From NCBI GenBank assembly GCA_016792845.1, contig JAEUKH010000031.1, positions 124,001-188,000 on the forward strand: a DNA stretch of 64,000 nt. The letters are read 5' to 3'. Shown here in pieces: positions 17,735-25,583 of this stretch. Both the position numbers and the translations under genes were made by a program. Position 1 is the stretch's first letter. Each line of letters begins with the position of its first letter. The stretch is from Myxococcales bacterium (GTDB taxonomy: Bacteria; Myxococcota_A; Polyangia; Polyangiales; Ga0077539). The notes under the pieces are model-generated. The model ran no database searches. It had not been told where the DNA came from and was given only the letters and a program-made list of their open reading frames with translations.

Positions 17735-17895
17735 CCCCGTCTCGGTCGGGTCGAGCTCGCGCGCCACTTGAACGATCGTCTTGCCACTCTAGACGAGACG
17801 GACGGTGTCAGCCTTGAACTCCAGCGAGAGCGACCGTCGTGCACGCCACCCCTGGGGCAGTTGCTTCTTCTGCTTCGTCGAACACTCCCGCGCTT
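17735..17895 (-). pseudogene. IS3-family transposase orfA remnant
   Basis: Reading the minus strand from about 17895, the frame gives STKQKKQLPQGWRARRS, then LSLEFKADTVRLV, then a TAG stop at 17789-17791. It continues after the stop as SGKTIVQVARELDPTET. FKADTVRLV-x-SGKTI-x-QVARELD-x-TET is the classic helix-turn-helix N-terminal region of IS3-group OrfA proteins. After TET the similarity is lost. No orfB was seen. The element is truncated and carries an in-frame stop, so it is inactive. Confidence 0.75.
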
Positions 17896-17980
17896 TCTCG
17901 CGCGATCTGGAGTGTCCACTCAGTGGGGGCAAACTCCGTCTACATTGCGAACGGCCGTCACAGCTACATAATAGAAATTA

Positions 17981-18030
17981 TAAAGCACGCGATATTGACA
18001 CAGCCAACCCTTTGCGATAGTCGTGCTTTA
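17981..18030 (+). promoter_or_regulatory. Probable promoter within a 9-bp inverted repeat
   Basis: TAAAGCACG (17981-17989) and CGTGCTTTA (18022-18030) are perfect inverted repeats 32 bp apart in the most AT-rich stretch before the three-gene island operon. Between them lies TTGACA at 17995-18000, a full -35 consensus. A weaker -10 candidate, GATAGT, is at 18016-18021 (spacing 15). A strong Shine-Dalgarno sequence and ATG follow 25 bp downstream. The inverted repeat could be an operator. Confidence 0.45.
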
Positions 18031-18068
18031 GAGGGTGTTTGGTTCGTTTCAAAAGGAAGGAAAACGAG

Positions 18069-18675
18069 ATGAGGAAGGCGGCATGTTTTTTTGCTTTCAG
18101 CGGCTGCGTTGACTCCGGCCACGGCTAGCTCGACGGTGTATGCGCCAACTACGATCGACTCGATTCTTCTAAGATCGGACGAGATCGTGATTGGCACCGT
18201 AAAGGGAGTTGGTGCCCAGGGGGACGATCATGCCATGATGTCCCTGGAGACGGTCCAGGCTGTGCAGGATCGAGCTGGCGCCTTTCGGAGCGCGAACGCT
18301 CAATTTCGAGTAGCAGGCGCCTGGAATGGACGGGTGCTGTTTGTGCCCGAACATCATCTCGAACTGCGTATTGGTCACAGGTACGTACTCTTCTTGCGCG
18401 GCGGTGAGAACCGGGGACCATGGATCTCGTATGCAACGCCAGCGTACGAGGTGCGTGATGGGGTGGTGCAGTGTGAAGGGGGGCAAGTGTATGGCTTGGG
18501 CCCCGCGGGACTTGTATGCAGCGTGTCGCGAAACCAGAGCGGAAGCCCTCTCAGTGAATCGTCTTTGGTGAGTGCATTGCACGGAGCCATCAATGTCGCG
18601 CGCGCTCGTTATCCTGAGGCAGCTGCGGAACTCGATCGGAACTATCGCCCGCTCAACGAAGGAGGTGCCCGGTGA
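18069..18675 (+). CDS. Secreted protein of unknown function, frameshifted at a T7 tract
   Basis: The ATG at 18069 has a strong Shine-Dalgarno (GGAAGG, 18055-18060), but its frame stops after 19 codons. The long frame (18091-18675) has only a TTG start and lacks a full signal peptide. The two frames meet at seven T residues (18086-18092). Reading the run as six T joins them into MRKAACFLLSAAALTPATA, a convincing signal peptide, followed by ~180 residues. The mature part includes LLRSDEIVIGTVKGV and HHLELRIGHRYVLFLRGG, as in small secreted proteins of unknown function from myxobacteria (pattern recognition). Frameshift, phase variation or sequencing error are all possible. The stop overlaps the next start (GTGA). 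Confidence 0.65.
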
Positions 18676-19880
18676 AGCCCAAGTCACTTTTGGCCTCCAT
18701 CACCACGATCGCCTGCTCTTTAATGGGTAGCTCCTCGGCGCTCGGATATAACACCTACACCACATCGACGTTCTGCTCAGGAAGCTACATCTACTGGGCG
18801 CGACCAAGTTCGGGAACGCGTTACGTAGGGGTAGGCCAACACTGCAACTACCACTCCACAATCCCCGCAGGGCAACCCAGTGAGTCCAGCATGTTCAACG
18901 CTGGTGGATGGGCACATTGGATGTGGTACAGGGAAAATCTCGCATCCGTGGCTCTCCAGTGGAACTCGACAACCTGCATCGGGTACGGTGCGCGCGATCC
19001 AAACTGGATGACCTCTGCCCCCAGCACGAATCGATATCATATCGACGCTATGAATGACTACCCCGTCGCTGGGGCGAACGGTTTCATCGGGTATACTGCG
19101 CATTGGTCAAGCTGCTTCCCGGGCCAGCCGCAGACCTTTGACCGTTTGGCGATGACAATGAGAATCGCCGATACGGGATTCGTCGGATGGGCAGCAGGAC
19201 CGCAGAACACGCTCCAGCGTTGCCTTAGTACTGGCACCACCGTCGAGGAAGTATGGGCACATGAGGTCGGCCATGGTTATGGGCTTGATCACAACAATGG
19301 CTGGCAGACCCTTATGAATTCCAGCGCCGCTGGGCAGCACCACTGCAATGTTGGCTCTGGATTTCATCAGCAGCCCTTCTCTGACGAGACTCAATTCATG
19401 TGGAACGTCTATCCACGGTCGGGTATTGGGACTCCGCAGAACGTTTCAGGGACTCCGATGGCTTTGAATGGAGGCTCGTACCAATCGCCAACTGGCACTT
19501 TCACTTACTGTGCGAGCGCCAGCCAGTCAGTGACGACCCGGTATACGTTTATGAATCACTACGCTGCGCTTACCCAGTGGCTGCAGCACCGTGCCGTTCT
19601 AACCACCGCCTCGCTCACTTCTCCCCCTACTCCGTCAGACATCTTGTGGGGCTCAACGCCGCAGACGCTCCTTCCTGCGGGAGGGGGTTCCTCGCCTACC
19701 TGGCAGGGAGCAACTGTGAACTCTCAACCCACGTGGTCCATCCCGGGGTCCGTGATCCCCGTGGGAGGGGCTCGCGTTTGGATCCAACTGGATCCGAATG
19801 GATACATTTCTGAGACGGATGAAGGCGACAACCTCATCCCTACCAACATCGTACTCTACCAACAGGTGCCTCTATGTTGA
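18672..19880 (+). CDS. Secreted metzincin-type zinc metalloprotease
   Basis: A 402-residue protein from GTG 18672, with GGAGG nine bases upstream. A signal peptide (LLASITTIACSLMGSSSALG) precedes an Asn/Ser/Trp-rich mature protein. The zinc site HEVGHGYGLDH (residues 197-207) fits the metzincin pattern HExxHxxGxxH, and TLMNSS supplies the Met-turn. A C-terminal beta-sandwich has a CARDB-like end (VWIQLDPNGYISETDEGDN). It is most like matrixin-type secreted proteases, with the substrate unknown. Base composition and codon use are clearly less GC-rich than in flanking genes. It overlaps its upstream (4 bases) and downstream (7 bases) neighbours, marking a compact operon. Confidence 0.85.
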   Translation: MKPKSLLASITTIACSLMGSSSALGYNTYTTSTFCSGSYIYWARPSSGTRYVGVGQHCNYHSTIPAGQPSESSMFNAGGWAHWMWYRENLASVALQWNSTTCIGYGARDPNWMTSAPSTNRYHIDAMNDYPVAGANGFIGYTAHWSSCFPGQPQTFDRLAMTMRIADTGFVGWAAGPQNTLQRCLSTGTTVEEVWAHEVGHGYGLDHNNGWQTLMNSSAAGQHHCNVGSGFHQQPFSDETQFMWNVYPRSGIGTPQNVSGTPMALNGGSYQSPTGTFTYCASASQSVTTRYTFMNHYAALTQWLQHRAVLTTASLTSPPTPSDILWGSTPQTLLPAGGGSSPTWQGATVNSQPTWSIPGSVIPVGGARVWIQLDPNGYISETDEGDNLIPTNIVLYQQVPLC

Positions 19881-20614
19881 AGTCGATCTCCATCGTGTTT
19901 CTCGTGTTGTCTGCCATGGGCTGCGGCACCGTGACGGAAACGGACGGCACTGTTCAGCGTCCCACTACGCAGACCAACGGTTCGGGATCTACCACGATTC
20001 CGGACTCGCCCATGACCGCGACGGTCACCGACGCCAACGGGCCATTTGGTTTCTCTGGTGCCCTTGTGCTCAGGGAAGACTACGCAGGGTCGGAGATTAC
20101 CATCGGAGGTTCAGGGCAGAGCCGCGTCGGCGCAAACTACTCTGATTTTCGATTCAGTTTTCCTCTGACGCTGGCACAGGCTCAAACCCTCATGAATGGC
20201 GGTGTCGTCCCTTCGCCGGACGCTGCTTCTTCTAGTCGCTATGCGTATGTGACCTACCCCCTTCACGGACCGACTCATCAAACCGGCCCGCATGAGGCAC
20301 AGGGCGGAGAAATTACGCGGCCCGTTCAATCGCTCCAACTGGTACTCAACCAGAACTACACCGTTGACATCACGATGGAACTCGGGCCCGTCGCTCATAC
20401 ACTAGGAATGCCGACGGTCCCCACCGCACAGAGCGCCACCCTTCACCTTCAAGGTGCGTTTCGAGTAGGGTGTTCGTTCGTGACGGAGCGCACTCCTCCA
20501 AGCACTGTGTTCGTCATGGACGATTCGAACTTCTCTTCCTCCTTCTGTCGAAGCAACGGCACCCGTACCGGACTGATTGGATTGGGTCGAGGTATGGGGC
20601 AGAACATTCCCTGA
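19874..20614 (+). CDS. Lipoprotein of unknown function
   Basis: A 246-residue protein. The lipoprotein signal ends in LSAMGC, followed by a Thr/Ser/Gly-rich linker and a beta-rich domain with no recognised family. Two late Cys residues (GCSFVTE and SSFCRSN) could form a disulfide. The start ATG lies inside the last codons of the protease gene (7-base overlap). As the third gene of the island operon it may anchor, chaperone or inhibit the secreted protease (inference from context only). Codon use matches the protease gene rather than the surrounding chromosome. Confidence 0.75.
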   Translation: MLKSISIVFLVLSAMGCGTVTETDGTVQRPTTQTNGSGSTTIPDSPMTATVTDANGPFGFSGALVLREDYAGSEITIGGSGQSRVGANYSDFRFSFPLTLAQAQTLMNGGVVPSPDAASSSRYAYVTYPLHGPTHQTGPHEAQGGEITRPVQSLQLVLNQNYTVDITMELGPVAHTLGMPTVPTAQSATLHLQGAFRVGCSFVTERTPPSTVFVMDDSNFSSSFCRSNGTRTGLIGLGRGMGQNIP

Positions 20615-20685
20615 GAAGGCCTCCTCGGCTCAACGTGGCGGCTGCGCCCCAGAGGCTGTGTCCGCAGATGCGGCGGCGGCGGCGG

Positions 20686-20890
20686 ATGGGCCGATTTGAC
20701 CTTTCTGACGAGGCTTTCGCAAGCATCGCCCCGCTCCCTCCGTCGCAGGTTGACTGGGTGGGCCGCAAGCGAGCCGACGTTCACCGCGCTCTGCGACGGC
20801 CCCCACGAGCTGTGGGAGTTGATCGACAATCACCTCGCGGCGGCGCGCGAACTGACGGCGGTGCAGGAGCTGAGCACGCAGGAAACAGCC
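20686..20890 (+). pseudogene. IS5-like transposase remnant
   Basis: The frame from ATG 20686 begins GRFDLSDEAFASIAPLPPS, close to the N-terminal signature of IS5-group transposases (RxDLTDEEWxxIxPLLPP). Similarity ends soon after. A different frame then gives LWELIDNHLAAARELTAVQE, which also looks like protein and ends in a stop at 20897-20899. No DDE residues or intact ends can be seen. The call is tentative. Confidence 0.35.
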
Positions 20891-21205
20891 GTCGGCTGAC
20901 CGAATCATCCAGCTTCGTGCGCTCGCTCTCTCCGATCACCGGGGCAACGCGATGGGGCTCACGCTCGGGCATCTACGTCAGCAGGTGCGGGCAGCATGAT
21001 CAGCATGGCAGGCAGAGCCGACCACACAGCCAGGCTCATCATCGCCCGCATTCAATGTCGGCGATGCCCCCTGCGGACGCAGCCAATGCCCCGGCGCCCC
21101 ACGCACCTTGACGGCCGCCCCCTGTGTTCGGCGCCAGCTCAGGGCCGCTGCACCTTCGCGCGCTCGCCGACCTCGCGCGGCTTGACCGCGGCGAGCCGAC
21201 ATCCT
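20891..21205. other. Intergenic stretch with no gene recognised
   Basis: No coding signature, RNA or clear repeat was found on either strand between the IS5-like relic and the arsenic operon. It presumably holds transposon debris and the upstream part of the ars promoter region. Confidence 0.5.
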
Positions 21206-21221
21206 ATCGTAGAACAACGAT
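21206..21221. promoter_or_regulatory. Possible ArsR operator
   Basis: ATCGT and ACGAT, perfect inverted repeats separated by six bases, overlap the arsR start codon. ArsR/SmtB repressors bind short imperfect palindromes next to their own start sites. This one is short and may be chance. Confidence 0.2.
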
Positions 21222-21558
21222 GACGCAGACGAAGACGGGGTGCTGCCCGCCGCCGCAGGTCGGGCTCGACCTTCGCCCGGTCGCGGGCGCCGAGGCCGAC
21301 GACGAGCTGGCGGGCTACTGCAAGGCCCTCGGGCACCCGGCGCGGGTGAAGATCGTGCGGCTCCTGATCGAGAAGAACGCCTGCGTCTGTGGCGACATTG
21401 TTGATGAAATGCCCCTCGCTCAGTCAACCGTGTCGCAGCACCTGAAGGTGCTCAAAGATGCGGGCCTCATCCGGGGCGAGATCGACGGGCCGCGGGTCTG
21501 TTACTGCATCGAGCCGCAGGCCCTGCGTCGGCTGCGCGCCCTGGTAGGGGGGCTGTGA
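21220..21558 (+). CDS. arsR: ArsR-family metalloregulator
   Basis: A 112-residue winged-helix repressor. The start at ATG 21220 gives a compact protein; the frame extends upstream without features. The metal-binding loop NACVCGDIV (Cys55, Cys57) corresponds to the ELCVCDL-type As(III) site. The recognition helix is AQSTVSQHLKVLKDAGLI. Extra Cys residues occur at the N-terminus (GCC) and in the wing (RVCYCIE) and could add ligands. It is first in an operon whose remaining genes all handle arsenic. The expected behaviour is repression of this operon, relieved by arsenite (family knowledge). Its stop overlaps the next start by four bases. Confidence 0.92.
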   Translation: MTQTKTGCCPPPQVGLDLRPVAGAEADDELAGYCKALGHPARVKIVRLLIEKNACVCGDIVDEMPLAQSTVSQHLKVLKDAGLIRGEIDGPRVCYCIEPQALRRLRALVGGL

Positions 21559-22664
21559 GCCGAGAATCAATGTCCATCGCCGATGAGCGATCAACTGGGG
21601 CGGTGGCAGAGGGCGGGCGGCTGTCGTTTCTCGACCGTTACCTCACGGTGTGGATCTTCGCCGCGATGGCGCTCGGGGTGACCTTGGGCACGGCGGTGCC
21701 GCGAGTGCCTGCGGCGTTGCGGCAGATGCAGGTCGGCAGCACCTCGTTGCCCATCGCGGCGGGGCTGGTGCTGATGATGTATCCGCCCTTGGCGAAGGTC
21801 GAGTACGGCACCCTCGGGCGGGTGTTTCGCGACCGCCGGGTCTTGGCGCTCTCGCTGGTGCAAAACTGGGTCATCGGGCCGCTGTTGATGTTCGGCCTCG
21901 CGGTGACCCTGCTCGGCGATCACCCCGAGTATCGCATGGGGCTCATCTTGATCGGCCTCGCCCGCTGCATCGCGATGGTCTTGGTGTGGAATGACCTGGC
22001 GCGCGGCGACCGCGCCTATTGCGCGGGTCTGGTGGCCTTCAACGCGCTCTTTCAGGTGCTGTTCTTCCCGCTGTACGGGTACGTCTTCATGTCGCTCTTG
22101 CCGGGCTGGCTCGGTCTCGCGGGGGCGACGCTGCGGGTCTCGATGGGCGACATCGCAGCCAGCGTGGCGCTGTACCTTGGGGTGCCCTTCGTCGCGGGCT
22201 TTGTCACCCGCACGGCCCTCGTGAGGCTGCGCGGCGAGGCGTGGTACCGCGCGCGGTTCGCGGCTCGCATCGGCCCGCTCACGCTGGTGTCGCTGCTCTT
22301 CACCATCGTGGTGATGTTCTCGCTGAAGGGCGAGAGCCTCTTGGCCCTGCCGCTCGACGTGTTGCGCATCGCGCTGCCGCTCTTGATCTACTTCGTGGTG
22401 ATGTTCGCGCTCTCGCTCGCCCTCAGCCGCTGGGCCGGGGCGCGGTACCCCGAGGCCGCCACGCTCTCGCTCACGGCGGCGTCGAACAACTTCGAGCTGG
22501 CCATCGCCGTGGCCATCGCGAGCTTCGGGCTCCACAGCGGCGAGGCCTTCGCCGCGGTGATCGGGCCCTTGGTCGAGGTGCCCGTGCTCTTGGGGCTCGT
22601 GGCCGTCGCACGGTGGGCCGAAGGGCGCTTCTTCGCGCAACCCGCGACCGAGGCGCGGTCATGA
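21555..22664 (+). CDS. acr3: ACR3-family arsenite efflux transporter
   Basis: A 369-residue membrane protein with about ten helices. The helix-4 signature GLARCIAMVLVWN carries the conserved functional Cys (Cys138). The late motif AAVIGPLVEVPVLL carries the conserved acidic residue of the last helices. LTAASNNFELAIAVAIASFG matches the discontinuous helix of the BASS superfamily. ACR3 proteins export arsenite using the proton-motive force across the inner membrane. The start is GTG 21555, within a GTGA overlap with arsR. An ATG six codons downstream is possible. Confidence 0.95.
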   Translation: MSRESMSIADERSTGAVAEGGRLSFLDRYLTVWIFAAMALGVTLGTAVPRVPAALRQMQVGSTSLPIAAGLVLMMYPPLAKVEYGTLGRVFRDRRVLALSLVQNWVIGPLLMFGLAVTLLGDHPEYRMGLILIGLARCIAMVLVWNDLARGDRAYCAGLVAFNALFQVLFFPLYGYVFMSLLPGWLGLAGATLRVSMGDIAASVALYLGVPFVAGFVTRTALVRLRGEAWYRARFAARIGPLTLVSLLFTIVVMFSLKGESLLALPLDVLRIALPLLIYFVVMFALSLALSRWAGARYPEAATLSLTAASNNFELAIAVAIASFGLHSGEAFAAVIGPLVEVPVLLGLVAVARWAEGRFFAQPATEARS

Positions 22665-23125
22665 GCGGCGCGCGGCCGGGGGTGCTGTTCCTCTGCGTCG
22701 CCAACTCGGCGCGGAGCCAGATCGCCGAAGGGCTGGCCCGGGCCCTCTTCGGCGATCGCGTCACGGTGCAGAGCGCGGGGAGCACGCCTTCGCGGGTCAA
22801 CCCCCTCGCCATCGCCGTGATGCGCGAGCGCGGCATCGACCTCACGTCAGCGCGGTCAAAGTCGGTCGACACCATCGACCCGGCCACCGTGCACACGGTG
22901 ATCACCCTCTGCGCAGACGAGGTTTGCCCGGCGTTCTTGGGGCACGCGACGCGGCTCCACTGGCCCATCGCCGACCCCGCCGACGTCGACCCTCACCGCG
23001 CGCCCGAGGTGGCGCTCGAAGCCTTTCGCATCGCCCGCGACACCCTCGCGGCGCGGCTCTCTCAGTGGGCCGCATCGCCCGAATTTCTCACCCTCTCTCA
23101 CCCCCGAAACGGAGACTCACAATGA
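22661..23125 (+). CDS. arsC: Arsenate reductase, low-molecular-weight phosphatase type
   Basis: A 154-residue protein. The P-loop CVANSAR (Cys12 to Arg18, CX5R) begins the phosphatase fold, and LCADEVCP holds the two further Cys residues (84 and 89) used in the thioredoxin-coupled reaction. HWPIADPADVD supplies the general-acid Asp of the DP loop. It reduces arsenate to arsenite for export by ACR3 and methylation by ArsM (family knowledge). Start at ATG 22661; the frame is open upstream only as an alternative frame of acr3. ATGA overlaps link it to both neighbours. Confidence 0.95.
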   Translation: MSGARPGVLFLCVANSARSQIAEGLARALFGDRVTVQSAGSTPSRVNPLAIAVMRERGIDLTSARSKSVDTIDPATVHTVITLCADEVCPAFLGHATRLHWPIADPADVDPHRAPEVALEAFRIARDTLAARLSQWAASPEFLTLSHPRNGDSQ

Positions 23126-23937
23126 ACGAAAAGAACCCTGACGAAGTGCGCGCCCTCGTGCGAGACCAGTACGGCCAGGTGGCCCGGCAAACGGCGTCAG
23201 CGTGCGCCCCCGGGTGCTGCGGCGGTTCGAGCCCCACAGCGAGCCTCGCCCTCGGCTACTCGGCCGACGACCTGGCCGCCGTGCCCGAGGGCGCCAACAT
23301 GGGCCTCGGGTGCGGCAACCCCCAAGCGATCGCGGCCCTCAAGCCCGGCGAGACGGTGCTCGACCTCGGCGCGGGCGGGGGCTTCGATTGCTTCCTCGCG
23401 GCGCGGCAGGTGGGGCCCTCAGGGCGCGTGATCGGCGTCGACATGACCCCTGACATGGTGACCAAGGCCCGCGCGAACGCCCGCACCCTCGGCCTCGACA
23501 ACGTCGACTTCAGGCTCGGCGAGATCGAGCACCTGCCCGTCTCTGACGCCGCGGTCGATGTGATCTTGTCGAACTGCGTGGTCAACCTCAGCCCCGACAA
23601 GGCCGCGGTCTTCGCCGAAGCCTTTCGCGTGCTCAAGCCCGGCGGGCGCCTCGCCATCTCAGACGTCGTGCAGCTCAAGCCCCTCCCGAGCGCCCTCGCC
23701 GACGACGCCGCGGCGCTCACCGGGTGCGTCTCAGGCGCGGTGTCGGCCGAATCGCTCCGCGCCCTCCTCGCAGCGGCAGGCTTCGGCAAGGTCACCGTCT
23801 CGGTCAACGCCGAGAGCCGCAGCTTCATCAAAGACTGGCTCCCAGGCTCTGGGGTCGAAGACTACGTCGCCTCGGCGAGCCTCGAAGCCACCAAGCCGGG
23901 CCCCGCGGCGTGCTGCGGCCCGAAGTGCTGCGACTGA
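23122..23937 (+). CDS. arsM: Arsenite S-adenosylmethionine methyltransferase
   Basis: A 271-residue class I methyltransferase. The SAM site is VLDLGAGGGFDC. The As(III)-binding Cys set of ArsM is present: Cys33 (CAPGCCGG), Cys64 (GLGCGNP), Cys152 (LSNCVVNLSPDK) and Cys202 (LTGCVSGA). The C-terminus ends CCGPKCCD, an extra Cys-rich tail that may bind arsenic. It turns arsenite into methylated arsenicals. Start at ATG 23122, overlapping the arsC stop by four bases. Last gene of the ars operon. Confidence 0.93.
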   Translation: MNEKNPDEVRALVRDQYGQVARQTASACAPGCCGGSSPTASLALGYSADDLAAVPEGANMGLGCGNPQAIAALKPGETVLDLGAGGGFDCFLAARQVGPSGRVIGVDMTPDMVTKARANARTLGLDNVDFRLGEIEHLPVSDAAVDVILSNCVVNLSPDKAAVFAEAFRVLKPGGRLAISDVVQLKPLPSALADDAAALTGCVSGAVSAESLRALLAAAGFGKVTVSVNAESRSFIKDWLPGSGVEDYVASASLEATKPGPAACCGPKCCD

Positions 23938-23962
23938 GCTGCGATGCCCGAGCGCGCGCTTG

Positions 23963-25396
23963 TTACTGCGAGAGGCGGTAGAGCGAGAAGGTCTCGGGCT
24001 GCGACGAGGCGATGACCACCAGGTCGTTCGTGCCCCCGATGGGAACCACCGCGTTCGCCGTCGCGCGCTCGCCGGTCGGCGCGAGGCGCACGATGCCCTG
24101 GTCGCCCAAGGCCGAGAGGGCGCGACCGTCGGCGTTGAAGACCTGGGCCGTCGGCTCGGCGTCGATGTTGCCGCCGAACACCAGCCGGTCGTCGCAGGTG
24201 AGTGTCGCAAGATCGCGAAAACCATACGCAAATGAGCAGCGCGGGCCGAAGGCCGTGGCCAGCCCGTCGGCGCCGTACCCGCGGTCGGGAGCCCCCTCGG
24301 CCGAGAAGCGCACGGCCATGCCCACCGAGGCGATGTCGTTGTAGATCGGAGACCATGCGCCTGCGACGAGCCAGCGCCCTCGGCTGTCGCGGTCGAGGCT
24401 TCGCACCTCGAAGCGCTGCGGAGCCTGCGTGGCCACGCCCGCCTCGCCCATCGGCCAGGGCGCCCGCTGGCCTCGCCCGTCGAGGCGCACGAGCTGCGGC
24501 TGCCGCGAGAGGGTGATGCACGCCAAGACGTAGCCTTCGCCTTGGGCCGCGAGGTCGAAGCACCCCGCGCTGCTGCTCAGCGCGACCACGCCGCCGATGC
24601 CGAACGACGCGTCGAGGGCGCCGGTGTCGTCGACCCGCACCGCCCAGGCGCTCTGGCTCTGGTAGGCCCAATGGCCGCCGTCGTTGACCAGCAGCACCGT
24701 GCCCCGCGCGTCGTGAAGGCCCGCGAAGGCCACCACAGGGCGCGGGCTCCCGAACACCGTGCGCGGAAGCGCCAACCGCCCCCCCTCGGCGAAGCTCGGG
24801 TCGAGGGTGCCATCGGCGTTGAGGCGTAGCAGCACCGCGCGGTTGTTGTTGCCCATGGCCGAATCGTGCCCAAACACCAAGAGCCGCCCGTCGCCGCCGC
24901 TGATCACACCCAAGGCTTCAGAGAACATCCGTCGCGAAGCGTCGGCGTCGAGGAACGCGCCGCCCGCCCCGAAGCTCGGGTCGAGCGCGAGGGTGGCCGC
25001 GTCGAAGCGCCAGACCGCGAGCCGCGAGGCCACGAGACGCTCGGCGCCGCAGCCCACACACTGCCCCGCCACCACGAGACGCCCCGCGGCGTCGACCCAG
25101 CCCGCGCGGGCCGACGGCATGCTGAACATCCCGCCCGGTGTCGCCGTGCCCCAGTGCGTGGCCCGGGTCACCGACACCTTCGACCCCTGCGCGCACCGAG
25201 ACGCGCCGTCACCAAGCTGCGCCACGTCGACCGCGGAAGCATCGACCGCGGAAGCATCGACCGCGGCAGCATCGACCGGCGCGCGGCCGCTGAGCTCGGT
25301 GCATCCCAGAAGACCCGCGGCGAGGGTCAGCGCGCGGCGTACACGAAGACGCCGCCCCGAAGGCCGATGCTCATTGCGCGGTTGCCACGTCCCCAT
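23963..25396 (-). CDS. Delta-60-repeat lipoprotein
   Basis: A 477-residue protein. The signal ends in GLLGC, followed by a short Val-Asp-Ala-Ser repeat linker encoded by 15-bp repeats (about 25227-25271). The body is a series of ~55-65-residue beta-propeller-like repeats of the form W-x-FD-x2-TLALDPSFGAGG / LNADGTLDPSFAEGG / VDDTGALDASFGIGG, i.e. the delta-60 repeat. Several Cys pairs are present. The likely role is a surface or periplasmic binding propeller; no enzyme motif is seen. Divergent from the helicase gene. Confidence 0.82.
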   Translation of the reverse strand: MGTWQPRNEHRPSGRRLRVRRALTLAAGLLGCTELSGRAPVDAAAVDASAVDASAVDVAQLGDGASRCAQGSKVSVTRATHWGTATPGGMFSMPSARAGWVDAAGRLVVAGQCVGCGAERLVASRLAVWRFDAATLALDPSFGAGGAFLDADASRRMFSEALGVISGGDGRLLVFGHDSAMGNNNRAVLLRLNADGTLDPSFAEGGRLALPRTVFGSPRPVVAFAGLHDARGTVLLVNDGGHWAYQSQSAWAVRVDDTGALDASFGIGGVVALSSSAGCFDLAAQGEGYVLACITLSRQPQLVRLDGRGQRAPWPMGEAGVATQAPQRFEVRSLDRDSRGRWLVAGAWSPIYNDIASVGMAVRFSAEGAPDRGYGADGLATAFGPRCSFAYGFRDLATLTCDDRLVFGGNIDAEPTAQVFNADGRALSALGDQGIVRLAPTGERATANAVVPIGGTNDLVVIASSQPETFSLYRLSQ

Positions 25397-25583
25397 AGGC
25401 TGAGCCGCGAGCTTCGCACGAGGCCGCCCCCGGCGTCATGACCGACGACGCCTCGCCGACGCCCGGCTGACGGCGCCGCCCTCTTCGCGCGCCCGCCCCG
25501 GGGCGAGGCCCCGCCGAGGGGCCCCTGACTGGCATCTCACCCGGGGCCATCGTAAGACGTCTCTCTTCGACCCCGCCCTTCGG

